Shown here piece by piece: positions 50,066 through 59,208 of a stretch of 64,000 bases of DNA. The notes below the pieces were generated by a model, which did not search any database, was not told the origin of the DNA, and saw nothing but the letters and a program-made list of their open reading frames with translations. Source of the DNA: Arthrobacter sp. V1I7. Its GTDB lineage: Bacteria; Actinomycetota; Actinomycetes; Actinomycetales; Micrococcaceae. The DNA lies in contig NZ_JAUSYS010000001.1 in NCBI RefSeq assembly GCF_030817015.1, positions 2,170,001 to 2,234,000 of the forward strand. Reading direction: 5' to 3'. Position numbers and translations under genes: made by a program. Numbering within the stretch: position 1 is the first letter of the stretch; every line of letters begins with the position of its first letter.

Positions 50066-51079
50066 TCAGCCCTTCAGCAGGTCTTCGTGGTGGGCCGCGA
50101 CGACGTTCGGGTGGGCCCGCAGCCGGTAGCGGAGGGCGTTGTCGCCGTAGGTCTCCAGGATCGGGCTGTTCGTTGGGTCCACCGACAGGCCGCGGGCCTT
50201 GTCCTGGAATTCCCGGGCCACCGCCAGCCGCGGCATGGTCGCATCCAGGGCCGGGTTGTAGAAGAAGGGAAGCGAGATCCGGTCAGTGCCGCGCAGCGGC
50301 GAGATCACGCGGTGCAGCGTCGCTTTGAGGTAGCCGTTCGTGGCCAGCTCCAGCATTTCACCGATGTTCACCACGAAGGTTCCCGGCACCTGCGGTGCGT
50401 CGATCCAGCGGCCCTCGTGTTCAACCTGCAGCCCGCCTTTACCCGGCTCCACCAGCAGCAGCGTCAGCACCCCGCCGTCGCGGTGCGAACCCACTCCCTG
50501 CTTGGGCTCCGGGTCGGATTCCCCGGGGTACCGCACGATCTTGAGCAAGGGAAACGCCCGCTCGGCAAAGGCCTCATCGAAAGTGTCCTCGGCCGCCCCC
50601 AGGGACACGGCCACGGCCCGCAGGAGGGTGAGCGAAATGGTACTCAGCCGCTCGGTCCACTCCGAAACAATCTCCCGCATCTCGGGCAGCGCGTCCGGCC
50701 ACAGGTTGGGTCCCTCGAGTCGCCAGTAATCCGCGACGCCGGGACCGGGCTGCACGGCCCCGCGTTCGACGCCGATATCGATCTGCTCGCGCCAGTCGAC
50801 AGCGCCGTCCGTCAGTTCGCCGCCGACCCGGGTGTAGCCCCGGAACTGGGCACTGAAGACATTTTCGACGGCGAGTTTCTGCTCCTCGGGAAGGTCAAAG
50901 AACCTTCGTGAGACGTCCAGGATCGCGTCGGTCAGTTCCTGGGGAACGCCGTGCCCCGCCAGATAAAAGAACCCGACGTCGTGCATCACCTCGCGCAGTT
51001 CGTTCCGGAACTGGGCTGCTTCTTCCGCACCCGCATTCAAACGGGAAAAGTCGAGGACGGGCAAGGATTCGAGTGGCAA
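50066..51079 (-). CDS. 2-oxoglutarate/Fe(II)-dependent oxygenase (isopenicillin-N-synthase family)
   Basis: 337 residues. DIOX_N part: LPVLDFSRLNAGAEEAAQFR, DVGFFYLAGHGVPQELTDAI. The 2OG-Fe(II) core has HRDGGVLTLLLVEPGKGGLQ (His and Asp ligands), MLELATNGYLKATLHRVISP (second His) and the RISLPFFYNP Arg that holds 2-oxoglutarate. The TTG at 51079 has AAAAGGA upstream. The substrate is unknown; similar enzymes act on small metabolites. Confidence 0.9.
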   Translation of the reverse strand: MPLESLPVLDFSRLNAGAEEAAQFRNELREVMHDVGFFYLAGHGVPQELTDAILDVSRRFFDLPEEQKLAVENVFSAQFRGYTRVGGELTDGAVDWREQIDIGVERGAVQPGPGVADYWRLEGPNLWPDALPEMREIVSEWTERLSTISLTLLRAVAVSLGAAEDTFDEAFAERAFPLLKIVRYPGESDPEPKQGVGSHRDGGVLTLLLVEPGKGGLQVEHEGRWIDAPQVPGTFVVNIGEMLELATNGYLKATLHRVISPLRGTDRISLPFFYNPALDATMPRLAVAREFQDKARGLSVDPTNSPILETYGDNALRYRLRAHPNVVAAHHEDLLKG

Positions 51080-51198
51080 GGTGCGTAGTCCTTTTCAGTG
51101 AACCTGGCAAGCTGACGCCTGCTATTGCCTCAATGTTACGGACTGAACGATCCGCTTGAACATCAAACGTGTCGAAATGTGTCATCCGGCGCCGCAAG

Positions 51199-51468
51199 CT
51201 ACTCGTCGTGACCTTGATCGCCGCTCATCTGGTCCTCGGCGGGTGGTGTCTCGCCCGGCGGGACTCCGCCGCCTGGCTCGAGGCCCGTGATGTTCCCGTT
51301 GAGCGGGTCGGGATTGGCGGAACCGGCCTGGTCCCGGGCGTCGCCGGCACCGGCTTGCGGCCGGTCCGCTCCCCCGGGTTCGTCGGGGTTGTCCCCCGCG
51401 GTCGGATTGCCGGGTTCCTGTGGCCGGTCCGGGTTGGCCGGGTCGTTTTCAGGGTGGTAGCTGCTCAT
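51199..51468 (-). CDS. Small Pro/Gly/Asp-rich hydrophilic protein
   Basis: 89 residues: MSSYHPENDPANPDRPQEPG and a sequence rich in P, D, G and N to the end GDQGHDE. It is intrinsically disordered; no domain. GGAGG lies about 8 bases before ATG 51468, a strong ribosome site, so the gene is probably real. A plus-strand reading over it has no such site. Confidence 0.65.
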   Translation of the reverse strand: MSSYHPENDPANPDRPQEPGNPTAGDNPDEPGGADRPQAGAGDARDQAGSANPDPLNGNITGLEPGGGVPPGETPPAEDQMSGDQGHDE

Positions 51469-51616
51469 TCGTGGGACCTCCGCCGTTGGGTAGCTCAGGG
51501 CCATTCGTGCCTCTGGACTATTTCTAAGCCTGCTGATAATTCTGTAACAGTCAAGGCCTGAAGGTTCCGGATAGCCCCTGCCTGACCGGCCCAGCCAGCG
51601 ACTCCAGGAGCCCCCG

Positions 51617-51769
51617 ATGACCGAAATTCCAGACGAGGACCAGACCCGTCGCGACACGCAGGAAGCAGCAAGGGACTCCCTGGCCGGAGATCCCGCGCGT
51701 GAGATCGAACCTGACATCGAAGAACCCCAGGACGCGGACCGCGCCCGCGAAGCCGGCACCGGGGATTAA
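51617..51769 (+). CDS. 50-residue acidic small protein
   Basis: MTEIPDEDQTRRDTQEAARD, SLAGDPAREIEPDIEEPQDA, DRAREAGTGD. The product is very acidic and probably disordered, similar in kind to stress-related small proteins of actinobacteria. AGGAG sits 6 bases before the ATG at 51617. It is divergent from the Pro/Gly/Asp-rich protein, both being hydrophilic. Confidence 0.6.
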   Translation: MTEIPDEDQTRRDTQEAARDSLAGDPAREIEPDIEEPQDADRAREAGTGD

Positions 51770-51810
51770 GGCCGAGCGAACCTGAGGAGCCGGCCCACAG
51801 CCAGGCCGCA

Positions 51811-53355
51811 TCATCCCTCACCAAGTGTGACGCCTTCTCCGCTGCGGATGCGTGCCACCACCGCCGTAGTGGACAGCTCCGCCACGTAATCCAGAATCGC
51901 CACGCGTCCGCCGTAACTTTCCACGGCACTGGTCTCGGCGAGCATCTCCGGGCTGTAGTCGCCGCCCTTGGCATAGATCTCCGGCCTGAGTTGGTCGATC
52001 AGCGGAATAGGGGTGGCGGTGTCAAACACCGTGACGTAGTCCACGCAGCTGAGCGCGGCGATCACGGCGGCCCGGTCTGCCACCGTGTTGATGGGCCGGT
52101 CCGGTCCCTTGAGCAGCCGGACGGAATCGTCGCTGTTCAGTGCCACGACCAGGATGTCCCCCAGTTGCTTCGCCTGGTTGAGATAACGGGTGTGGCCGCG
52201 GTGGAGCACATCGAAGCAACCGTTGGTGAGTACGATTGTCTCCCCCTCCGCCCGATGGCCTGCGAGGTGCTGGGCGAGCTCTTCGGCATCGAGCGCGGTG
52301 TCGGCGAAGCTTTCCAGGTACCGGCTGAGGTCGGCGGTGCCGCAGACGGAGGTGCCGGGGCGGTGGACGGCGATGTCGGCTGCTGCCTGCGCAAGGTCCA
52401 CGCTGGTCGTCAGCGGCAGCGAGGCGGCCCGGGCCAAGGTCAGCGCAGCCACGAACGTGTCCCCCGCCCCCGACGCCTGCTTCTCCGCCACGGGCTTCGC
52501 CCAGGTCCGGTGGACCTCACCGACGGCGGGCAACAGCACTGTTCCGTCCCGGTCCAGGGTGACCACCACGGCAGCTGCGCCGGTGGCGTCGAGCAGTGCA
52601 GCCCGGTGCTCCACGAGGAGGGTCGAACGCTCCGCGCCCTGCGGCAGTTGGAGGCCCAGCATTCCGGCCGCTTCGCTGGCATTCGGAGTGGCCAGGTCGG
52701 GCCGGAGCGGCGCCCAGGGCCGGGGATCGTGGGCATCGACCACGGCCAGCAGGGACGCCGGGCGTGCCTGCAGCAATTCGAGCAGGACGCGCCGGACCGG
52801 ACCGGTCAGGGCTCCGGCTCCGTAGTCGCACAGCACTACCCCGTCCTGCTCCCCCAGCGCGTCGGGAAGGGACTGCGCGACGGCGGCAAGGGCCTCTTCC
52901 GGGAGATCGGCGGCCACCTCATCAAAGCGCAGCAGCAGTTGGCCGGCGCTGCTGATGCGGGTCTTGGTGGTGGTCGGAACGCCCGGCACGCGGTGGATAT
53001 TCGTGGTGTCCACCCCGGCAGCATCCAACTGGCGTATCAGTTCCAAACCGGCGTCATCGCACCCCACGACCCCGACGAGCCTCACCCGTGCCCCCAGGGC
53101 GGCCAGGTTCATGGCCGTGTTGGCGGCACCGCCCGGGGCGAAGCTGCGCCGGCGGATGTCCACGACGGGGGCGGGCCCTTCCCGGCACAGCCGATCGATG
53201 GTTCCGGTCCACCAGCCGTCCAGCATCACGTCGCCGACGACAGCAATCGACGGCGCCACCGTGGCGAGTTCCCCGGGAAGCCAGTCCTCAAGTCCGCGCT
53301 GCTCGGTCAACGGCCCGCGACGGTTGCCGGCGGGTTCCGGACGGGCCGGGCTCAC
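51811..53355 (-). CDS. hldE: HldE-like bifunctional heptose-7-phosphate kinase / heptose-1-phosphate nucleotidyltransferase
   Basis: 514 residues. N-terminal PfkB/ribokinase domain: IAVVGDVMLDGWWTG, RSFAPGGAANTAMNLAALGA and the catalytic KQASGAGDTFVAALTLARA. C-terminal nucleotidyltransferase: IVLTNGCFDVLHRGHTRYLN (HxGH motif), VVALNSDDSVRLLKGPDRPI, EIYAKGGDYSPEML. Together they convert sedoheptulose-derived heptose 7-phosphate to NDP-heptose, with GmhB in between. GTG 53355 overlaps the TGA of the aldehyde dehydrogenase gene (GTGA). It is the last gene of the heptose set. Confidence 0.9.
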   Translation of the reverse strand: MSPARPEPAGNRRGPLTEQRGLEDWLPGELATVAPSIAVVGDVMLDGWWTGTIDRLCREGPAPVVDIRRRSFAPGGAANTAMNLAALGARVRLVGVVGCDDAGLELIRQLDAAGVDTTNIHRVPGVPTTTKTRISSAGQLLLRFDEVAADLPEEALAAVAQSLPDALGEQDGVVLCDYGAGALTGPVRRVLLELLQARPASLLAVVDAHDPRPWAPLRPDLATPNASEAAGMLGLQLPQGAERSTLLVEHRAALLDATGAAAVVVTLDRDGTVLLPAVGEVHRTWAKPVAEKQASGAGDTFVAALTLARAASLPLTTSVDLAQAAADIAVHRPGTSVCGTADLSRYLESFADTALDAEELAQHLAGHRAEGETIVLTNGCFDVLHRGHTRYLNQAKQLGDILVVALNSDDSVRLLKGPDRPINTVADRAAVIAALSCVDYVTVFDTATPIPLIDQLRPEIYAKGGDYSPEMLAETSAVESYGGRVAILDYVAELSTTAVVARIRSGEGVTLGEG

Positions 53356-54755
53356 GGCTGCCGGTCCCCGGGCGGCGCAATATGCACCACCTTGACCCTG
53401 GTGAACTCATCCAGCAGTTCGGGACCATAGCCGAACCCGCTGCCGCTGTCCCCCCGGGGTTGCGCCGACCCTCCGGGGGCGCCACCGAAGACCTCATTGA
53501 TTTTGACGGTGCCGACCGCAAGCGCCGCGATGGCCCGCTGGGCGTGGGCAATCGTACCGGTGAGGACGGTGGCAGCCAGTCCGTAGCGGCCTGCGGCGGC
53601 GAGCCGGAGACCGTCGTCGAAGCTGTCCACAACCTGTACCGGCGCCACGGGGCCGAACGTTTCCTCCGCCATGACGCTCATCTCCGCCGTGCAATTGAGC
53701 AAGACGGTGGCCGGGTAGTAGGAGCCGGGCCCGTCCGGCATGGTTCCTCCTTCCACGGCCTGCGCCCCCTGCTGCAGGGCATGGGCGACCTGGCGGTGGA
53801 CGGCGTCCCGAAGCTCGCGGTCCACGAGTGGCGCCAAGCCTCCATCCCCGTTCCGGCGCCGGGCTTCCTCCTCGAGCGCGGCACAGAAAGGCGCTGCGAT
53901 GGCGCGGTGCACGTAGATGCGCTCCACGGACGTGCAGATCTGACCGCTGTTGCTGAAGGCACCCACGGCCGCCTGCCCGGCCGCCCAGACGGGGTCGACG
54001 TCGTCGTCCACCAACAGCGGATCGTTGCCGCCGTTTTCCCGGATCACGTGCGCACCGCTGAGCAGGGAACTCCGCCCGATCCGGGCGCCGGAGGCGCTGG
54101 AGCCGACGTGCGCCACCATGGACACGCCAGCCTGTTCGGTCAGCTGCGTACCCACCGGAGCCCCGCCGGTGAGCGTCAGAAGGACATCGGGCGGAAAGGC
54201 GGGCGACAGGACTTTGCCCAGCAGAATGCCGAGGTGCGGGCAGCGTTCACTGGGTTTGTGCACCACAGTGTTGCCGGTTACCAGGGCCGCGCCGATCAGG
54301 CCGCAGGCCACCGCCACCGGGTCATTCCAGGGGGTCAGCAGGACGGCGACACCACGGGACTCGGCAATGGTGAAATCCGCGGCCAACGGGTCGCCCCTCA
54401 GGCTATGCCCGCGGTGGACCGGCCCAAGCTCCGCGTACTGCTCCAGGGTTGCGACCCCCGCGGCTATGCCGGCCGCTGCCTCGGCCGCCGGGCGGCCGGT
54501 TTCACGGCTGTTCAGTTCAGCGAGCTCCGAGCTGGCCGCCGCGAGCGCCCTGGCGGCGTCTCTCAGACGGCTTCCCCTCGCCGCGGGGGCTGTCGCGGAC
54601 CAACCCGGGTGTGCTGCGCGCGCAGCGTTCACCGCCCGCCGGATGGCGAGCGGCCGAGCAACGGGAAGGCTGCCGACGGTCTCGCCGCTGCGCGGATCGG
54701 TGATGGTCAGCAGCTCCGGAGAGCTGTTGCGTGCGTGCTGGACTATCGTGGACAC
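53352..54755 (-). CDS. NAD(P)-dependent aldehyde dehydrogenase
   Basis: 467 residues. Family landmarks: LLTPWNDPVAVACGLIGAAL, GNTVVHKPSERCPHLGIL, the general base in VIRENGGNDPLLVDDDVDP and the catalytic Cys in SNSGQICTSVERIYVHRAI; EETFGPVAPVQVVDSFDDGL is the cofactor region. The glutamate motif reads ENGGNDP in place of ELGGKDP. GTG 54755 has AAGGAG upstream. Position between heptose genes suggests oxidation of a sugar-derived aldehyde, but this is context only. 256 bases of gene-free sequence separate it from the SDR gene. Confidence 0.92.
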   Translation of the reverse strand: MSTIVQHARNSSPELLTITDPRSGETVGSLPVARPLAIRRAVNAARAAHPGWSATAPAARGSRLRDAARALAAASSELAELNSRETGRPAAEAAAGIAAGVATLEQYAELGPVHRGHSLRGDPLAADFTIAESRGVAVLLTPWNDPVAVACGLIGAALVTGNTVVHKPSERCPHLGILLGKVLSPAFPPDVLLTLTGGAPVGTQLTEQAGVSMVAHVGSSASGARIGRSSLLSGAHVIRENGGNDPLLVDDDVDPVWAAGQAAVGAFSNSGQICTSVERIYVHRAIAAPFCAALEEEARRRNGDGGLAPLVDRELRDAVHRQVAHALQQGAQAVEGGTMPDGPGSYYPATVLLNCTAEMSVMAEETFGPVAPVQVVDSFDDGLRLAAAGRYGLAATVLTGTIAHAQRAIAALAVGTVKINEVFGGAPGGSAQPRGDSGSGFGYGPELLDEFTRVKVVHIAPPGDRQP

Positions 54756-55011
54756 GGGACTCCTTCCCAGCGGTGGCCAGGAACTCCGGCGCGGCCGGCT
54801 GCCAGCGCGGCAGCCGGCGGTTTCGGGTGGCTCCTATGACCGTTCCGTACCCCGGCGCCAGCGTCTTTACACGCTGCGCGGGTAGGTGATTTCCCTGCGG
54901 GTGCCCTGCCGACCGCGCGTCCGAAGGCGCGAGCCGGCGGGGTGCTGGCAGCCGGGAGCCGGGACGAAGCGCGGCTGGCCGCGGAGGTGGCGAAGGCAGC
55001 CGTGAGGCTCG

Positions 55012-55713
55012 TTACGGCCATGAGCCCTCCTCCGCATGACAGATGAGCAGTTCGCGGACTTCACAGCCGGCCGGCTGGGACAACGCGAACAGCACGGCAC
55101 GCGCCACGTTGGCCGGATCGTTCAGCCTGGAATCATCCTGTGGCCTGTACTGCTCCGCCCGGTCGTCGAAGAACCGGGTCTTCATTCCGCCCGGGATCAA
55201 AGTGGTTACGCCGATCTCGCCGCCACTTTCCGCGGCCAGTGCCTGGCTGAAGCCCACGACGCCGAACTTGGACGCGCAATACGCGGAGGCTTCCGGCAGC
55301 GCCCGTTTGCCCAGCGTTGAGGCCACCGTGACCACCCGTCCCCGGGAAGCCTTCAGGTAGGGCAGCGCGGCGCGCACGACCGACACGGTCCCGAGCAGGT
55401 TCACGAAGATGACCTGCTCCCAGTCCTCCGGCCGGACATCCTCCAGCCGGCCGCAACGGTCTATCCCCGCCGCTGTCACCACCGCGTCCAGGCCGCCCAG
55501 CATCTCGGCCGCCTGCTGCACGGCCGCAGTCACGGCCATCCTGTCCGCCACGTCCACTTCGATGGCCTTCACCGCGGACACGTCCCGAAGGTCCCGGTCC
55601 AGCACAACCGGTGTCCCGCCGGCCTGCAGCACGGCCTCAACGACGGCGGCGCCAAGTCCGGAGGCACCTCCGGTGACCAGCACCCGGCCGGGGAAAAGTA
55701 TCTCGTGGTTCAT
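55012..55713 (-). CDS. Short-chain dehydrogenase/reductase (classical SDR)
   Basis: 233 residues. NAD(P)-binding loop VLVTGGASGLGAAVVEAVLQ, then DAVVTAAGIDRCGRLED, catalytic Ser in RVVTVASTLGKRALPEASAY and Tyr/Lys in AYCASKFGVVGFSQALAAES. An ATG at 55713 with AAGGAAC upstream opens the domain. It is not HldD-like (no NDP-sugar epimerase signature), so a step on the heptose or a linked metabolite is only a guess from context. Confidence 0.92.
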   Translation of the reverse strand: MNHEILFPGRVLVTGGASGLGAAVVEAVLQAGGTPVVLDRDLRDVSAVKAIEVDVADRMAVTAAVQQAAEMLGGLDAVVTAAGIDRCGRLEDVRPEDWEQVIFVNLLGTVSVVRAALPYLKASRGRVVTVASTLGKRALPEASAYCASKFGVVGFSQALAAESGGEIGVTTLIPGGMKTRFFDDRAEQYRPQDDSRLNDPANVARAVLFALSQPAGCEVRELLICHAEEGSWP

Positions 55714-55805
55714 GGTGTTCCTTTCACTGTATGGTCTGCGTTCTACGTCCGTCCTGCGGGGCCGGGATCCTGCGGGCCGTGCCAGGAGCGTGATTGGCGG
55801 CTGGC

Positions 55806-57263
55806 TCAACCGACCCGGGCCAGCGCGTCGGCAAGATGTGTTGTGGAGCGGGCAGGGTAGTGCGGCACGGTAAGGCAGCGGCCGCCCCAGCTCTCCACCA
55901 ACGGCGTTTCCGGCAGGTCACGCACGTCATGGTCGCCGCCCTTCACCCAGATGTCCGGGCGGAGTGCACCGAGGCAGGTTTCCGGGGTGTCCTCATCGAA
56001 GACCAGTACGGCGTCAACGGATTGGAGCGCCAGCAGCAGTTCCGACCGGTCCTGCTCGTTGATGATGGGACGGGACGCGCCCTTGATCCTCCGCACCGAG
56101 GCGTCGGAATTCAGGCACACGATGAGGCAGTCACCGAGGCGCCGGGCGGCCGCGAGGGACCGGGCGTGCCCGGCGTGCAGGAGATCGAAGCAACCGCCCG
56201 TTGCAACCACGGTCCCGCCCGCCCGGCGTACCCGCCGGGCCAGCGCCAAGGCGTCCGGATCCGGCCGGTCCGCGCCGGGGACCGCATGCGGGAACGAACC
56301 CCGGCGGCCACCCAGTCCCGCCACGCCGCCGCCGGCCAGGAACGCGGACGCCTCACGGACCGCCAGGACGGCCGAGCCCTCGAGGTCCCGCCCCGCCGCA
56401 AGATGGACCGCGAGGCTCGCGGCGAGCCTGTCCCCTGCGCCGCACGGATCGGTGACGGTGGTCCTTGGTACCGCGATTTGAACGGGTTTCCCCCCCGAGC
56501 CCTGCACCAGGACGGCGCCCCGCTCCCCTTGCGTCACCAGCACCGCCTTGCTCTGCCAGCGGCGCAGCAGCGATACCGCCAGCGCACCTGCGGCATCGGG
56601 CAAGGTGTCGGGCCCGGCATGGCGCCGGGTGTCCGGCCCCGCGGCGGGCAAGGTGTCGGGCCCCGTGGCGGGCAAGGTGTCGGGCCCGACGGCGGGCTCG
56701 GCGGCGCGGGCTTCGGCCAGATTGGGCGTGACCACGTCGACGCCGGGAACCGGAGTCGACCCGGCCGGATGAGGGTCCCAAACGATTGGCACACGCCCGG
56801 CAAGCCGCGACAGCGCAGCCCGGAGTGCGGCATTCGCGGTCAGGCCCCGTCCGTAGTCGGCGACCACGACCGCGGACGCGCCGTCCAACGCCTGCAGCAT
56901 GGCGGCGGTGACCTTCGGGACAGCAGGGCGTTCACAGCCCTCATCAAACCGGACCAGCGGATGGCCGCCGGCACGGACCCGGGTTTTGACCGGGGTAGGG
57001 GCACCGGACGGCCCCGCGACCACCGTGACACCGGACAGTTCCTCCTCGACCCGGCTGGACGCCTCATCCGCACCCAGCACCGTCACCAGGACGACGGAAT
57101 GGCCGTCGGCGGCGAGCATCCGGGCCACCAGCCCGGCACCGCCGGCGCGCCGCCGGACGTTGGACACGTCAACGACGGGCACCGGCGCATCGGGGCTAAG
57201 CCGGGTGGCCTGCCCGTCGAGGTCCACATCCAGCAGCACGTCACCGACAACGACGATGCTCAT
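55806..57263 (-). CDS. hldE: Second HldE-like heptose kinase/nucleotidyltransferase, with a repeat insert
   Basis: 485 residues. PfkB part: MSIVVVGDVLLDVDLDGQAT, RRRAGGAGLVARMLAADGHS, and the catalytic TDPCGAGDRLAASLAVHLA. Nucleotidyltransferase part: VATGGCFDLLHAGHARSLAA, LNSDASVRRIKGASRPIIN, IWVKGGDHDVRDLP. Near residues 190-215 a GPDTLPA-type heptad is repeated four times inside the kinase, between strands, as an insert. The ATG at 57263 overlaps the GmhA-like TGA. Two such fused enzymes in one locus is unusual; this copy may serve a different heptose. Confidence 0.88.
   Translation of the reverse strand: MSIVVVGDVLLDVDLDGQATRLSPDAPVPVVDVSNVRRRAGGAGLVARMLAADGHSVVLVTVLGADEASSRVEEELSGVTVVAGPSGAPTPVKTRVRAGGHPLVRFDEGCERPAVPKVTAAMLQALDGASAVVVADYGRGLTANAALRAALSRLAGRVPIVWDPHPAGSTPVPGVDVVTPNLAEARAAEPAVGPDTLPATGPDTLPAAGPDTRRHAGPDTLPDAAGALAVSLLRRWQSKAVLVTQGERGAVLVQGSGGKPVQIAVPRTTVTDPCGAGDRLAASLAVHLAAGRDLEGSAVLAVREASAFLAGGGVAGLGGRRGSFPHAVPGADRPDPDALALARRVRRAGGTVVATGGCFDLLHAGHARSLAAARRLGDCLIVCLNSDASVRRIKGASRPIINEQDRSELLLALQSVDAVLVFDEDTPETCLGALRPDIWVKGGDHDVRDLPETPLVESWGGRCLTVPHYPARSTTHLADALARVG
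56596..56700 (-). repeat. 24-base-class repeats in the second hldE-like gene
   Basis: GGCAAGGTGTCGGGCCC recurs (near 56599, 56648 and 56672) with a related GGGTGTCCGGCCCC unit between. They encode GPDTLPA-type units in the kinase domain. Units are spaced 24 bases apart where best conserved, so frame is kept. Confidence 0.75.
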
Positions 57264-57955
57264 CGCGCGGTCCCTTCCGGTGCGCCCTGGCGTCCGCTGC
57301 GCAGTACCTCGGCGTCGAACGCCCGGCACACGGCATGAAGCGCAATCAGATGGCACTCCTGGGCGTTGGCGGCCGGACCGTCGATCGTCACGGCCTCGTC
57401 ACAGCTCAGGGTCAGCGGATTCGGGCCGGGACCGGTCAGCGCCCAGGTGACGACCCCAAGCCGGGCGGCGGTTTCCGCAGCCCGGAGCAGGTTGGGGCTC
57501 TTTCCGCTGGTGGACAGCAGCATCAGCACGTCGCCGGTGCGGGCATGCGCGCGCACCTGGCGGGCGAAGAGTTCCTCGAAGCCATAATCGTTGGCGATCG
57601 CGGTGACGGCCGAGGTCTCCGCATGAAGCGAAATCGCCGAAAACGGCACCCGGTCGCCGTCGAACCGGCCCACCAGCTCCGCCGTCAGGTGCTGGGCCTC
57701 GGCCGCGGAGCCGCCGTTGCCGGCAGCGAGCAGCCGCGAACCCCGCAGCAGTCGCCGCGCCAGTTCCTCGCCCCACGCGGCCAGGTGGAAGGACTGGCCG
57801 CGCAGGGACTCAAACGCCGGCAGGACGTTGTCCAGGTGACTGCGGACCGCAGCGACAGAGTCCGGCAGGGATACCGCGGCGCTAACGGCGGCGCCGGTTT
57901 CAGGCATCAGCAGGAGCTGGGCTGCGGCGTCCTTCAGGGGCGAGTCCGGAGTCAC
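57260..57955 (-). CDS. gmhA: GmhA-like sedoheptulose-7-phosphate isomerase (SIS domain)
   Basis: 231 residues. SIS-domain motifs: LLAAGNGGSAAEAQHLTAEL, RFDGDRVPFSAISLHAETSA and VLMLLSTSGKSPNLLRAAET. These are typical of phosphoheptose isomerase, which makes D-glycero-D-manno-heptose 7-phosphate from sedoheptulose 7-phosphate. N-terminal 35 residues are an extra. The gene overlaps the GT4 gene end and the second hldE-like gene start by 4 bases each, so it is translated with them. Confidence 0.9.
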   Translation of the reverse strand: MTPDSPLKDAAAQLLLMPETGAAVSAAVSLPDSVAAVRSHLDNVLPAFESLRGQSFHLAAWGEELARRLLRGSRLLAAGNGGSAAEAQHLTAELVGRFDGDRVPFSAISLHAETSAVTAIANDYGFEELFARQVRAHARTGDVLMLLSTSGKSPNLLRAAETAARLGVVTWALTGPGPNPLTLSCDEAVTIDGPAANAQECHLIALHAVCRAFDAEVLRSGRQGAPEGTAR

Positions 57956-59208
57956 AGCACGGCCCCTTCCACTGCATCGAGCCGCCGGGCATCAGCGCTC
58001 GCAGCAACCGTCTGCAGATACGCCCTCTCGGTTTCGGCGGCCACGCGAGCCCAGGAATAACGGGCCCGGGCGCGTGCCTCGCCACCGGCGCCCAGTGACC
58101 GGCGCAGGCCTGGATCGGCCAGCAGGGCGGCGAGGGCGGCCGTGATGGCCGCCGGATCCTTCGGGGGCACGTGCAGGCCGGTCCGCTGGTCCACCACGGT
58201 GTCGCGCAACCCGCCCACGGCCGCGGCCACCACCGGCACGCCGCAGGCCATGGCCTCCAGCGGCACGATGCCGAACGGCTCGTACCACGGCGCGCACACC
58301 ACCGCGTCGGCGCTGCGGAAGATGGCCGGCATGTCGGCGCGGGGCACCGGGCCCCGGAAGGCGACCCGGTCCTGCACCCCCAACGCGGTGGCGACATCAA
58401 GCAGCCGGCGAGCTTCGGCGTCGTCCGCCAGCGCCGCAGCGTTCCCGCCGCCGCCGACGATCAGGAGTTCGACGTCGAAACCCGCGTCCCGGAGGGCTGG
58501 CAGCGCCTCAATCACCAGATCGACGCCCTTCCGCGGAACCAGGCGCCCGACCGAAAGGATGCGGTGGGGGCGGTTGCGCGGCTCCGCCGGGCCGGTGCCG
58601 GAAAACAGTTCCAGATCCACGCCGCAGGGGGCGACGGCGATCCGGGCCGTATGGATCCCCATGGCCTTGAGTTCAAATACCTCGTCGGAACACGTGGCGA
58701 TAATCCGGTCCACCGACCTGCCCACGGACGGCTCCAGCCATTGCCGCTCCAGCGGGCTGGTGTCCTCGGCGCCCTGATGGCGGCGCTTGACCGTTCCCAG
58801 TGCGTGGAACGTCTGCACCACCGGGACGTGGGCGCCGGCGGGTCCCCGGCGGGCCGCGTCGAGGGCGGCCACGCCCGACATCCAGAAATGTCCGTGGATC
58901 ACGTCGGGCGGGCGGCGCTGCCAGTCCCGGGAGATGCCGTCGGCCAGTTCGCCCATGTACGGGAGGAGTTCGTCCTTGGGCACGTGGCGTGCCGGACCGG
59001 CATCGAGGTGGACGACCTCCAGCCGCGGCAGGATCCGCACCCGCCGCGGCAGCCCGGCTGAGTCCCGGCGGGTGTAGACGGTGACGTGGTGCCCGCGCCG
59101 GGCCAGTGCGGTCGAAAGCGCCGCCACGTGGACATTCTGACCGCCGGCGTCCACTCCACCCAGCGCCGCCAGCGGACTGGCGTGCTCCGAAACCATGGCT
59201 ATTCTCAC
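57952..59208 (-). CDS. GT4-family glycosyltransferase
   Basis: 418 residues. N-terminal VRIAMVSEHASPLAALGGVD, GGQNVHVAALSTALARRGH; C-terminal donor domain RILSVGRLVPRKGVDLVIEA and the EPFGIVPLEAMACGVPVVAA pattern of retaining GT-B enzymes. It resembles MshA/sucrose-synthase-like GT4 members, so an NDP-sugar donor is expected. GTG 59208 overlaps the previous TGA (GTGA) and has AAGGGAAG upstream. Confidence 0.92.
   Translation of the reverse strand: MRIAMVSEHASPLAALGGVDAGGQNVHVAALSTALARRGHHVTVYTRRDSAGLPRRVRILPRLEVVHLDAGPARHVPKDELLPYMGELADGISRDWQRRPPDVIHGHFWMSGVAALDAARRGPAGAHVPVVQTFHALGTVKRRHQGAEDTSPLERQWLEPSVGRSVDRIIATCSDEVFELKAMGIHTARIAVAPCGVDLELFSGTGPAEPRNRPHRILSVGRLVPRKGVDLVIEALPALRDAGFDVELLIVGGGGNAAALADDAEARRLLDVATALGVQDRVAFRGPVPRADMPAIFRSADAVVCAPWYEPFGIVPLEAMACGVPVVAAAVGGLRDTVVDQRTGLHVPPKDPAAITAALAALLADPGLRRSLGAGGEARARARYSWARVAAETERAYLQTVAASADARRLDAVEGAVL

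Noticed and set aside
54756..55011. Short frames between aldehyde dehydrogenase and SDR genes
   Set aside because: Ala/Arg/Pro-rich frames without ribosome site or recognisable family; treated as intergenic.
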